Origin: an uncultured Collinsella sp.
GTDB taxonomy: Bacteria; Actinomycetota; Coriobacteriia; Coriobacteriales; Coriobacteriaceae
Assembly (NCBI GenBank): GCA_958427145.1
Contig: CAUAAZ010000009.1
Span: 9,741 to 73,740, forward strand
Direction of reading: 5' to 3'
Length of the DNA: 64,000 bases
Shown here: positions 8,733-17,239 of the stretch, one piece after another
Numbering within the stretch: the stretch's first letter is position 1
How the letters are laid out: every line of letters starts with the position of its first letter
Position numbers and translations under genes: made by a program
The notes under the pieces: generated by a model
What the model was told of the DNA's origin: nothing
Seen by the model: the letters and a program-made list of their open reading frames with translations, nothing else
The model's database searches: none

Positions 8733-10228
8733 ACGCCCTCCTCGATAATGCTATAGACATACTCCATGTCGAGCGCCCCGCGCACGACGTCGGCCAGGCG
8801 GTCGAACTCGCGCGCACGGTGATCGGCCGCGGACGCCGCGCCCGCGGCACCCACGACGCTCTCGGGCAGGCCGCGCATGCGCGCGAGCGAGCGCGCGAGG
8901 GCGAGCGCCACCCCCGGTTCGTCGAACAGGCCGTGGAGATAGGTTCCGAACACGTTTCCGCAGGCCGCGCCTTCTGGTTTGCCGCCAATCGTGCCCGCAG
9001 GGGCGCAGGAGACGGTCGTTTCGCCGTCGTGAATCTCGTACCCGCGCGCCGTGATGCCGTTCCACACCGAGAACGCGCCTTGTGCGCCCGTGATGCGCAG
9101 CTCCGACTGGGCGAGGCGCTTTTCCTCCTTGAACACCGTACTTGCAGGGATGAGCCCGAGCCCGCGCGCGGTGCCAGCGCCTTGCCTGCTGTGCGGGTCG
9201 GAAAGCTCGTCTCCCAAAAGCTGGTAGCCTCCGCATATGCCGAGCACCGGCGTGCCCGCGCCCGAAAGCGCGCGTACACAGGCTCCGATGCCGCTAGCCG
9301 CAAGCCAGCGCGCGTCGTCGAGCGTGGTCTTCGAGCCGGGGAGCACCACCAGGTCGGGTCGGCCCAGATCAGTCGTCGAGGAAACGTAGCGCACGCCCAC
9401 GCCGGGCACGCGCGAAAGCGGGTCGAAGTCGGTGAAGTTCGACAGATGCGGAAGGCGCACGACGGCGACGTCGATGACGCCGCGCGCCTCGCGGGCAGAT
9501 AGGCGCGGCGCGAGCGAGTCCTCGTCGTCCAGGTCGAGCGTAAGATACGGCACGACCCCCACGACGGGAACCCCGCACATCTTCTCGAGCGGGGCCAAAC
9601 CCGGGCGCAGGATTTCCACATCGCCGCGGAACTTGTTCACCACAAGCCCCCGCAAAAGAGCGCGATCCTCGGGCGCAAAGAGCGCGACCGTGCCGTAGAG
9701 CTGGGCAAACACCCCGCCTGGGTCGATGTCGCCCGCGAGCAGCACGGGGGAGGACAAGGCGCGCGCGAGCCCCATGTTGACGATGTCGTTTTCGGCAAGG
9801 TTGATTTCGACGGGGCTGCCGGCGCCCTCGATGACGATGACGTCGTTTTCCTCCGCGAGCGAATCGAACGCCTCCAAAATCTGCGGCATGAGCGCCTTCT
9901 TTCGCGCGAAGTAGTCCCTCGCAGCGAAGGCTCCCTGCGCCTTGCCGGCCACGATGAGCTGGCTTCGGTGGTCGCTTTCGGGCTTGAGCAGGATGGGGTT
10001 CATGCGCACGTCGGGCGCGATGCCGCACGCCTCGGCCTGCATGATCTGGGCGCGCCCCATCTCGAGCCCATCGGCCGTGACACCGCTGTTGAGCGCCATG
10101 TTCTGGCTCTTGAAGGGAGCCACGCGCAGGCCGTCCTGCGAAAGCACATGGCACAGCCCCGCCGCAAGAAGGCTCTTCCCCGCGTTCGACATGGTGCCCT
10201 GGATCATGATGGGCTTCGCCCTACCCAC
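8729..10228 (-). CDS. cbiP: Cobyric acid synthase
   Basis: Glutamine-dependent amidation of side chains b, d, e and g of adenosylcobyrinic diamide. The 499 residues contain an N-terminal dethiobiotin-synthase-like ATPase (IMIQGTMSNAGKS, then PFKSQNMALNSG) and a C-terminal class I amidotransferase with the nucleophile in VLGICGGYQLLG and the His of FGTYLHGLFDE. GTG at 10228 is chosen: AAGGAGG lies 9 bases before it and the protein then begins at the family's usual place. The 46 extra codons upstream are arginine-rich and overlap cobD. Confidence 0.94.
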   Translation of the reverse strand: MGRAKPIMIQGTMSNAGKSLLAAGLCHVLSQDGLRVAPFKSQNMALNSGVTADGLEMGRAQIMQAEACGIAPDVRMNPILLKPESDHRSQLIVAGKAQGAFAARDYFARKKALMPQILEAFDSLAEENDVIVIEGAGSPVEINLAENDIVNMGLARALSSPVLLAGDIDPGGVFAQLYGTVALFAPEDRALLRGLVVNKFRGDVEILRPGLAPLEKMCGVPVVGVVPYLTLDLDDEDSLAPRLSAREARGVIDVAVVRLPHLSNFTDFDPLSRVPGVGVRYVSSTTDLGRPDLVVLPGSKTTLDDARWLAASGIGACVRALSGAGTPVLGICGGYQLLGDELSDPHSRQGAGTARGLGLIPASTVFKEEKRLAQSELRITGAQGAFSVWNGITARGYEIHDGETTVSCAPAGTIGGKPEGAACGNVFGTYLHGLFDEPGVALALARSLARMRGLPESVVGAAGAASAADHRAREFDRLADVVRGALDMEYVYSIIEEGV

Positions 10229-11444
10229 GGGTATCGACCTCCTTCGCCGAGCCTCGGCCATCCGCGACCGCCATAGCGCCGCTGCAAGAAGCGCCGCCCC
10301 GTTCGTCGGGTTCGCCTTCGCCCGATGTGCCTTCCGCCCGAAGCGCGCGGCTGAACGCCATCGCAAGCCGGGCGTTCTCCTTGCGCGTGCGCACCGCGAC
10401 GCGGCACCAGAAACGGGACAGTACCGAAAACGAGTCGCACGTGCGGACCAAAACCCCCTGTTTATACAGGCGCTCGGGGATGTCTTTCGCCGGCGTGCGG
10501 ACTAAAAGGAAGTTCGCATCCGACGGCACGACGGAAAGCCCAAGCGAGGAGAGCTCGTGGGAAAGCCACGCTCGCTCGCCCGCCAATACATCGCGCGTGC
10601 GCGAGACGTATTCGATGTCTTCCAGGGCGGCTATGCCAGCGGCCTCGGCGACCGAGGAGACGGGCCACGCCTGCCCCGCCCGGCGAATCCCCTCGATGAG
10701 TTGGGCGTTTCCGCTGATCAGATATCCCAACCGCAACCCCGCCATTCCGTAGAGCTTGGTGAACGCGGAGAGCACGGCCACATGGCGCGAACACGCGGCG
10801 CGTGCGGCCACACTCCTTTCGCGGGCGTCGGGCGCAAATCCGAGGAAGCACTCGTCCACGACGAGCAGGGCGCCCACCTGCTCGCAGCGGCAAGCCGCGG
10901 CATCGATCACGCGGGGGTCGACGAGGCGCCCCGTCGGGTTGTTCGGATTGCAGAGGTACGCCACGTCTCTCGGCCCCTCGATCGCGCGGGCGAAGGAGGC
11001 GGGCACGTCGAAGTCGTCCGCTTCGGAGAGCGGGAACTCCTGCACGCAAGCGCCGTAGTACGATGCCGCCTCCGCATATTCAGAGAACGTCGGCGCGCAC
11101 ACGACGATGCGTTTCGGGCGCACCGCCGCGGCGAGCCGCCAGATGATGTCGGACGCGCCCGCGCCGCAGACGATAGTATCTTCGGGAATGCCCTGGGCGC
11201 GCGCTAGGGCGCGAACGAGGGCGCGGCTTTCCCTATCGGGGTATGCGTCGATTCGAGAAAGTGCCTTGCAAGCTGCGGCGACGGCCCGCGGGGATGGGCC
11301 TGCCGGATTCACGTTCACCGAGAAGTCGATGAGGTCGGAGGCGCCCCCTTCGCAAGCGATGCCGAGCGATTGCCAGCTGCCCCCATGCGCACGGGCGCGC
11401 AGGATTCCCCCGGCAGCCCGGGACGCGGCGTGGTCTTCCCTCAT
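10221..11444 (-). CDS. cobD: Threonine-phosphate decarboxylase (PLP, HisC-like)
   Basis: Makes (R)-1-amino-2-propanol O-2-phosphate, the linker of the nucleotide loop. The 407 residues have fold-type I aminotransferase marks: YLCNPNNPTGRL, DECFLGF and the PLP lysine in SAFTKLYGMAGLRLGY. After the usual end comes a Gly/Glu-rich tail of about 40 residues with no domain that I recognise. The ATG at 11444 overlaps the cbiB stop (ATGA). HisC itself is the main alternative, but the cobalamin neighbours decide. Confidence 0.9.
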   Translation of the reverse strand: MREDHAASRAAGGILRARAHGGSWQSLGIACEGGASDLIDFSVNVNPAGPSPRAVAAACKALSRIDAYPDRESRALVRALARAQGIPEDTIVCGAGASDIIWRLAAAVRPKRIVVCAPTFSEYAEAASYYGACVQEFPLSEADDFDVPASFARAIEGPRDVAYLCNPNNPTGRLVDPRVIDAAACRCEQVGALLVVDECFLGFAPDARERSVAARAACSRHVAVLSAFTKLYGMAGLRLGYLISGNAQLIEGIRRAGQAWPVSSVAEAAGIAALEDIEYVSRTRDVLAGERAWLSHELSSLGLSVVPSDANFLLVRTPAKDIPERLYKQGVLVRTCDSFSVLSRFWCRVAVRTRKENARLAMAFSRALRAEGTSGEGEPDERGGASCSGAMAVADGRGSAKEVDTRG

Positions 11445-12415
11445 ACCATCGCCCCCACGACGAGCACGACCGCCGCGCGCGCGGCGCCGAAGACGACGAG
11501 CGCGCATACGGACGCGGCGAGCATGAGCCTAGTCGCCCGGGCGATGTCGCCCCACTCGATTTCGCGGGACGCGTCGCCTATCGTCGGTTTCTCAACGAGC
11601 TTGCCGAAATACACCGCGGGTCCTGCCAGGCGCAACCCAAGCGCGCCCGCGCACGCTGACTCGGTCTGCGCCGCGTTCGGGCTCGCATGGCGACGCCTGT
11701 CGCGGCGCCAGATGCGCGCCGCCCCACGCGCGTCGAGCCCGACGATCGGGCACACGGCGATCATGATCAAGGCCGATAAGCGCGAGGGAATCCAGTTCAC
11801 CGCATCGTCGAGGCGCGCCGAGGCGCAGCCGAAGTCGATGTAGCGCTCGTTTTTGTAGCCCACCATGCTGTCGAGCGTGTTCACCGCCTTGTACGCCATG
11901 CCCAAGGGCGCACCCCCGATCAAAAGGTAGAAAAGCGGCGCGATGACGCCGTCGCTCGCGTTCTCCGCCACCGTTTCCACGGCGGCGCGCACGACGCCCT
12001 GCTCGTCGAGAACAGACGTGTCGCGTCCCACGATGAGCCCGACGGCTTCGCGCGCCGCGACAAGGCCGCCCTTCGAGAACGCGCGGGCCACGGCCAGGCT
12101 CTGGCGGCGCAGCTCGCATGTCGCGAGAATCTGATAGCTCGCCCATGCCTCGGCCACGAAGCGCAAGCCGGAGTGAACCATGCCGCAAAGATGTAGGATA
12201 CCCAAGGTCAAAAGCCCACACGCAAGCGGAAGCGCCACGGCGAGCACAAGCCCTGCGGCACGCGTGCCCGCGGACGTTTGCGGGAATGCGCCCCGCAGGC
12301 GGCCTTCGGCCCACGTGATCGCGCGCCCCATGGCGACGACGGGATGGGGAAGCCAGCGCGGGTCGCCGAAGGCAAGGTCGGCCGCGAACCCGGCGGCGAC
12401 GGCAAGAATGGTCAT
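11441..12415 (-). CDS. cbiB: Adenosylcobinamide-phosphate synthase
   Basis: Membrane enzyme joining aminopropanol phosphate to adenosylcobyric acid. The 324 residues begin AAGFAADLAFGDPRWLPHPVVAMG, the diagnostic family start, and contain VGRDTSVLDEQGV, AVETVAENASDGVIAPLFY and GGAPLGMAYKAVNTLDSMVGY. Several hydrophobic helices are seen, including one at the very C-terminus. ATG at 12415 overlaps the stop of the upstream fusion gene; a GTG one codon earlier is equally possible. Confidence 0.93.
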   Translation of the reverse strand: MTILAVAAGFAADLAFGDPRWLPHPVVAMGRAITWAEGRLRGAFPQTSAGTRAAGLVLAVALPLACGLLTLGILHLCGMVHSGLRFVAEAWASYQILATCELRRQSLAVARAFSKGGLVAAREAVGLIVGRDTSVLDEQGVVRAAVETVAENASDGVIAPLFYLLIGGAPLGMAYKAVNTLDSMVGYKNERYIDFGCASARLDDAVNWIPSRLSALIMIAVCPIVGLDARGAARIWRRDRRRHASPNAAQTESACAGALGLRLAGPAVYFGKLVEKPTIGDASREIEWGDIARATRLMLAASVCALVVFGAARAAVVLVVGAMV

Positions 12416-13416
12416 CACCGGACATCGCCCCCCGAAGCGGGGCGAACGTCGCGAAGGCAGCGCCCATCCCAGGTGGCGGCCCATGCGCCGCCCGGCTCGG
12501 TATGCACGTCGAAGTATCCCATTTTCGGGACAGCTAGCTCGGAGAGCAGCGCTTTCACGGTACCCGCGTGAACGACGAAGACGGCGCGCCCACTCCCCTG
12601 GGCGCGCTCCGATTCGCACGCCTCCCGAAACGCCGCGACGACGCGGCGGGTGAAATCGCTCTTGCCCTCGCCATGCGGGCAGCGCGTCTCGCACCAGGAG
12701 TCTACCCAGGCGCGGTAGCGCACATTCTCTTTAAGCTCGGCAGCGCTTCGCCCCTCGAAGTCACCGAAATCCATCTCGCGCAGACCGGGGCACGCCATAA
12801 GCTCCGCGTTCGGGAAGAGGATGCGCGCCGTCTGGTCGGTGCGGGCCATGCCGCTCGTGATAACACGGAACACGTCACGATCGCACGCGAGGTCGCGCAA
12901 AGCGCGCTCGCCCGCGCTCGACAGGGGCTCGTCGGTGCCCGCCCCGCTGTAGCGATGGTCTTCCGTGCCCGCCGTGGCACCATGGCGCACGAAGACGACT
13001 TCCAAAGGCGCGCCCACGCCCTGCGTCCCTCGAGGCGCATCGGCAAGGTTTCCTTTGATGACCTGGGGAATCCCGCACGTCATGCGCACGACGACGTCGG
13101 CGCGCGCAGCGAGCGCGCATCCCAGGCGCCCCGCGCGCTCGCGCCATTGGGCGTCTTCCGCACGCATAGGGACGACCCCCGAGCCGACCAAGGTCAGAAT
13201 CACTGCGTCGAAGCCGATCAGCCACTCGAGCGCCCGGTCAGCGTCGAGCGCGCGTACGAGTTCCTCAGCACGGTACGCGACGCGGCCGGCAAAAGCCGCG
13301 GGCACGCCGCCCTCCGCTAGCTGCGCTGCGTCGACGAAATCGTCCGCCGCGAACCCGAGCTTTTCGCGCACGAAGGTCCTCTTCCCCGAATGCGCGCCAC
13401 CTACCACGAGCATCAT
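12415..13416 (-). CDS. cobC: Fusion: CobU-like NTPase domain + CobC alpha-ribazole phosphatase
   Basis: The C-terminal part (about residues 140-333) is a histidine phosphatase with VVFVRHGATAG, REMDFGDFEGRS and VFVVHAGTVKALL, expected to remove phosphate from alpha-ribazole or cobalamin 5'-phosphate. The N-terminal part (1-135) has a CobU-like P-loop GGAHSGKRTF and ends in VVRMTCGIPQVIKGN, where CobU also ends, but lacks the RIxxHxxxR motif with the His that is guanylylated in CobU. A complete CobU is encoded two genes upstream. The fused domain is therefore probably a non-guanylylating relic or a regulatory module. Start ATG overlaps the cobS stop. Confidence 0.82.
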   Translation of the reverse strand: MMLVVGGAHSGKRTFVREKLGFAADDFVDAAQLAEGGVPAAFAGRVAYRAEELVRALDADRALEWLIGFDAVILTLVGSGVVPMRAEDAQWRERAGRLGCALAARADVVVRMTCGIPQVIKGNLADAPRGTQGVGAPLEVVFVRHGATAGTEDHRYSGAGTDEPLSSAGERALRDLACDRDVFRVITSGMARTDQTARILFPNAELMACPGLREMDFGDFEGRSAAELKENVRYRAWVDSWCETRCPHGEGKSDFTRRVVAAFREACESERAQGSGRAVFVVHAGTVKALLSELAVPKMGYFDVHTEPGGAWAATWDGRCLRDVRPASGGDVR

Positions 13417-14180
13417 AGGAGCATGCCCCCCGCCACCAGCATGGCAAGCATCGCGAGCTCGGCCCATTGCAGAAACCATCCAGCCAAATCCCCCGTCACC
13501 CCGCCGAAGCGGGACAGGGCAACATGGCGGTACCACGCGAGCGCCAAAAACCCCGCCACCGCCATAAGGGCGCCGACGGCCTGAGCGCACGCGACCATCC
13601 CTGCAGCCGAAGCCGCAGCGAAAGCGCAAAGCGGCACGGCGATCGCCGCGCGCTTCTTCGAAGGCGAGAGCCCCGCGGCCATGCCGTCCGCCCGCGCGGC
13701 AGGCCAGCATTCAACGGCGAGCCCCGAAAGCGCGCGGGAGAACACGAGCGAGCACAGAAGCGCGAGGAACGCCCCCGCCGTAAGCGGCAGCGCGGTGAAC
13801 AGGGAAAACTGCAGAATAAGGTACACAACAACACCGATGACCCCGAAGGCGCCCGCCCGCGGGTCGTGCATGATCTCGAGCTTTCGCTCGCGCGGGGCCC
13901 AACTTGCAAGCGCATCGGAGGTGTCGCAGAGCCCGTCTAGGTGGATGCCTCCCGTCACCGCCACAGGCAGCGCCACGAGCACGGCCGCGACGATGGTCGC
14001 GGGCACGCTGAGAAGGTTCGCCACGTGCCCCCACGCCGTCATGAGGAAGCCTTCCGCAAGGCCCACCAGGGGAAACGCGGCAAGCGCATGGGTTGACCCG
14101 AAATCGGTCCAGGCCGATTTCGGGACGGGGATGCGCGAGAACGTTCCGAACGCCGCGCCGATTGCCTCTGCTATCTTCAC
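13413..14180 (-). CDS. cobS: Adenosylcobinamide-GDP ribazoletransferase (cobalamin synthase)
   Basis: Integral membrane enzyme that joins adenosylcobinamide-GDP to alpha-ribazole (phosphate), the last assembly step. The 255 residues contain GTFSRIPVP near the start, FPLVG, the acidic GGIHLDGLCDTSDAL metal site, KLEIMHDPRAGAFGVIG and FGGVTGDLAGWF near the end, with five or six hydrophobic helices. GTG at 14180 overlaps the cobU stop (GTGA) and gives the family's usual N-terminus; the longer frame upstream is arginine-rich. Confidence 0.92.
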   Translation of the reverse strand: MKIAEAIGAAFGTFSRIPVPKSAWTDFGSTHALAAFPLVGLAEGFLMTAWGHVANLLSVPATIVAAVLVALPVAVTGGIHLDGLCDTSDALASWAPRERKLEIMHDPRAGAFGVIGVVVYLILQFSLFTALPLTAGAFLALLCSLVFSRALSGLAVECWPAARADGMAAGLSPSKKRAAIAVPLCAFAAASAAGMVACAQAVGALMAVAGFLALAWYRHVALSRFGGVTGDLAGWFLQWAELAMLAMLVAGGMLL

Positions 14181-14725
14181 CTTGTAGGTCCTTCGCCTTT
14201 CATCCACACGGGAATCCCGCATACCACTTCGACTGCGCGGTCGGCCAGCACCGCCACGCCCGCGTTCACGCGCGCGAGCGCGCGCCTCCATACCTCGGTC
14301 CCCTCATCGTAGCGCATCCCATCGGCGAACACGTCGACGGTGACCACCACCGTATACGCAGCGGCCTGAGCGAGCCGTTCAATGCCTCCGAGCACCTTGC
14401 GCGCCACAGCGTCGGGGTCACGTGGGGACAAGCCGCCTTCCGCGAAAAGCTCGTTCGCAACCAGGTTGCCCACGTCCTCCAAAAGAAGCGTGCAGCCGCG
14501 CGGAAGCCCGGGCACTGCGGCGCCCACGTCACGCGTGCGCTCGAGGGTGGAAAACCCCTTGCCCTCGCGCAGCGCCCGATGGCGCGCGATGCGGCGGGCG
14601 CCCTCTTCCCCGAAGGGCTCCATCGTTGCCAGGTACACGCGGGGGCCGTCGTGCCCGAGGCACAGGGACTCGGCATAGGCGCTCTTGCCGCTCGCGGCGG
14701 CGCCGATGACGAGTGTCACCGTCAT
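14177..14725 (-). CDS. cobU: Adenosylcobinamide kinase / cobinamide-phosphate guanylyltransferase
   Basis: Phosphorylates adenosylcobinamide and then activates it as the GDP derivative. The 182 residues include P-loop GAAASGKSAYAESL, YLATMEPFGEE, RIARHRALREGKGF (with the His that carries GMP), LLLEDVGNLVANELF and the C-terminal VEVVCGIPVWMKG. This is the complete CobU of the cluster, in contrast to the degenerate CobU-like domain fused to CobC. Start overlaps the cobT stop. Confidence 0.93.
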   Translation of the reverse strand: MTVTLVIGAAASGKSAYAESLCLGHDGPRVYLATMEPFGEEGARRIARHRALREGKGFSTLERTRDVGAAVPGLPRGCTLLLEDVGNLVANELFAEGGLSPRDPDAVARKVLGGIERLAQAAAYTVVVTVDVFADGMRYDEGTEVWRRALARVNAGVAVLADRAVEVVCGIPVWMKGEGPTR

Positions 14726-15864
14726 TTCCCGGCCTCGAAATGCTCGTAAGCAGCCATACCAGTCGCCGTGAACGTCTTCCCATCCCGGTACACGCGCAGC
14801 GCCGAATCCAGAAGGGGCAGATACGCCATGGCGCCCGCGCCCTCGCCCAAGTGCATGCCTGCGTCGAGGGGTGCCTTTATGCCGAGCTCGCGAAGGAGCT
14901 CCTGGCTTGCGGGTTCACTTGATGCGTGGGTGCCCACGAGGTAGCCCAAGGCGTTGGGGCACAGGCGCGCCGCGCACAGGGCCGCCGTGCAGGATATGAC
15001 CCCGTCGAGGAGCGCCGGCGCCTTCGAGGCCGCGGCCCCCAGGTAGAAGCCGCACATCGCCGCGATGTCGAAGCCGCCCACCTTCGAGAGCACGTCGATC
15101 GGGTCGGCGGGATCGGGCGAGTTCGCGTCGATAGCGCGCTCGACCACGTCGCGCTTGCGCGCGAGCGAGGCGTCCGAGAGCCCCGCGCCGCGCCCGACGA
15201 GGCTCCGCGCGTCCGCCCGGATGAGCACTGCGGCCACCGCCGCCGAGGTGGTCGTGTTGCCGATGCCCATCTCGCCCGCGGCGAGAAGGCGCACGCCGGC
15301 GCGGACAAGCCCGCACGCGACGGCGATTCCGACATCGATCGCGCGCACGGCCTCATCGCGAGACATAGCGGAGCCGTGCGCGATGTTGCCGCTCCCCCGC
15401 CGTACGTTCGCGCGCACCATGCGCGCGTCTTCTATGCCCCGGGCCATACCCACGTCGACGGGCACGACCTCGGCACCCGCGAACGCCGCCATGCGACAGG
15501 CGCTCGTGGCCCCCTCGCACATGTTGCGCGCGACGGCTCGCGTCACGTCTTGCCCGCTTTGCGACACGCCTTCGGCAACGACCCCGTTGTCGGAGAAGAA
15601 TACCGCGAGCGCACGGGGAAACTCGGCAACCTCGGCGCTCCCCTGAGCTGCGGCGATACACGCGACGGCGTCTTCAAAGTCGCCCAATCCCCCCAAGGGG
15701 TGCGCGATGGAGTCCCACGCGGCGTACGCGGCGGCGCGGGCGCACTCGTCTGCGGGCGCGATGCGGGAGAGCGCGGCTTCGAGCACGGCGCCCGGCGCCG
15801 ACGAGAACGCGCGCTCGACTTCCTCGCGGATGCTGGCAAGCGCGGTTTCGGTTGCTTCAGCCAT
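14722..15864 (-). CDS. cobT: Nicotinate-nucleotide:dimethylbenzimidazole phosphoribosyltransferase
   Basis: Makes alpha-ribotides of the lower-ligand base. The 380 residues contain VFFSDNGVVAEGVS, RRGSGNIAHGSAMSRDEA, LLAAGEMGIGNTTTSAAVA and the C-terminal LGEGAGAM with the expected catalytic Glu. The chosen ATG at 15864 follows a GGAG-type site and overlaps the cbiA end by eight bases. No gene for making a lower-ligand base (bluB, bza) is in the window, so the base used cannot be told. Confidence 0.93.
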   Translation of the reverse strand: MAEATETALASIREEVERAFSSAPGAVLEAALSRIAPADECARAAAYAAWDSIAHPLGGLGDFEDAVACIAAAQGSAEVAEFPRALAVFFSDNGVVAEGVSQSGQDVTRAVARNMCEGATSACRMAAFAGAEVVPVDVGMARGIEDARMVRANVRRGSGNIAHGSAMSRDEAVRAIDVGIAVACGLVRAGVRLLAAGEMGIGNTTTSAAVAAVLIRADARSLVGRGAGLSDASLARKRDVVERAIDANSPDPADPIDVLSKVGGFDIAAMCGFYLGAAASKAPALLDGVISCTAALCAARLCPNALGYLVGTHASSEPASQELLRELGIKAPLDAGMHLGEGAGAMAYLPLLDSALRVYRDGKTFTATGMAAYEHFEAGK

Positions 15865-17239
15865 GCCGTCTCCTCTCTGCGAACGACGCTGCGGCAGACG
15901 CGAACGCGCGCGCAACGTCGGGGTTCGCAGGATAGTACACATGCGGGAAGCCCGCAACCAGGGACGGGGTGGTCGTCATGCACGGCCAGCCCTTGTCGCG
16001 CCGGGGCTTCTGCGCCCAGAAGTCGCCGCCCGGGCAGGTGGACTGCCAGTAGTGGAACTCGTGCGCGCGGATGCGTGTGCCGCACGGCCCGTAGAGCCCG
16101 TCGCGTTGGGAGTTGAGCTCCACGTACCCGAAATGGGACAGCCTTCCCCCGTTCTCGCTTGCGCCCTCAAGGGCGCCCGCAACAGGCCAGAGCCGCCCCT
16201 CGCTATCGGAGATTTCGCGCTGCAGGTACAGAAACCCACCGCATTCGGCGACCGTCGGCATGCCGGATTCAACCGCGCGCCGCATCGCCTCGCGCATCGG
16301 CGCGTTCTCGGAGAGCTGCCGCGCATGGAGCTCCGGGTAGCCGCCCCCCAGATAGAGGGCGCTTGTCCCCCGGGGCAACTCGCTATCACACAGGGGGCTG
16401 AAAAAGGCCAGCTCGCAGTCCAGGTCCTCGAGCGCGCGCAGGTTCTCCTCGTAGTAGAACGAGAACGCCTCGTCACGCGCGACGGCGACGATGGGCCGCG
16501 CTCCCGCGATCGGCTCCAACCGGTAAGGTTCCTCGCGGATATCGGGTGCCGTCGCCGCTATTTCGAGCAAGCGGTCGACGTCGACGCTCTTTTCCACCAG
16601 CTCGGCCATCTTGTCGATGCGCGCGGAGAGCTGCTCGACCTCGTCGGCGGTCACAAGCCCCAGATGCCGGCTTTCGAGCGAGAACGCCTCGTCGGCGGGG
16701 ATATTCCCCAAAACCGCGACGCCCGTGTGCTTTTCGATCGCAGGTGCCGCGTAGGCGCAGGCAGCGGCGCTCGTCTTATTCAGCACGACGCCGCGCACGT
16801 TCGCACAAGGCAGGAACTCGGCGATGCCGCGGATTACGGCGGCGAGCGATAAAGACGCCCCGCGCCCGTTCACCACTAAAACGACCGGCGTTTCCGTGTC
16901 GCGCGCAACCTGGTAGCTGCTCGCGTCGGCCACGCCGGGCGCCATGCCGTCGTAGAAGCCCATGACCCCCTCGAGCACCGCGACATCCGCGCCCGCGGCG
17001 CCGCGTGCGAGCAGGGCGCGCAGCGTCGGGGCGTCGGTGAAGAAGCCGTCTAAGTTGCCCGAGCGAGCACCCACAACGCGGCGATGAAAGAGCGGGTCAA
17101 TGTAGTCGGGGCCGCATTTGAAGGCCGCGCATGCAAGGCCGCGGCGCGCGAGCGCGCGCAGGAGCGCGCACGTTACGACCGTCTTGCCGCTCCCGCTCGA
17201 GGGCGCAGCGACCATGAAGCGCGGGATGGACGTGCTCAC
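15857..17239 (-). CDS. cbiA: Cobyrinic acid a,c-diamide synthase
   Basis: Amidates the a and c side chains of (cobalt-)cobyrinic acid with glutamine and ATP. At 460 residues it has normal length. The N-terminal ATPase has FMVAAPSSGSGKTVV and FKCGPDYIDPLFH; the middle carries VLEGVMGFYDG; the C-terminal glutaminase has ALYLGGGYPELHA, the nucleophile in TVAECGGFLYLQ, and IRAHEFHYW. It overlaps the end of cbiET by four bases. Confidence 0.95.
   Translation of the reverse strand: MSTSIPRFMVAAPSSGSGKTVVTCALLRALARRGLACAAFKCGPDYIDPLFHRRVVGARSGNLDGFFTDAPTLRALLARGAAGADVAVLEGVMGFYDGMAPGVADASSYQVARDTETPVVLVVNGRGASLSLAAVIRGIAEFLPCANVRGVVLNKTSAAACAYAAPAIEKHTGVAVLGNIPADEAFSLESRHLGLVTADEVEQLSARIDKMAELVEKSVDVDRLLEIAATAPDIREEPYRLEPIAGARPIVAVARDEAFSFYYEENLRALEDLDCELAFFSPLCDSELPRGTSALYLGGGYPELHARQLSENAPMREAMRRAVESGMPTVAECGGFLYLQREISDSEGRLWPVAGALEGASENGGRLSHFGYVELNSQRDGLYGPCGTRIRAHEFHYWQSTCPGGDFWAQKPRRDKGWPCMTTTPSLVAGFPHVYYPANPDVARAFASAAASFAERRRHG

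Noticed and set aside
6854..8756. Long plus-strand and alternate-frame ORFs across the cobalamin operon
   Set aside because: High GC content leaves all frames open; these are arginine/alanine-rich without motifs and overlap recognised enzymes.
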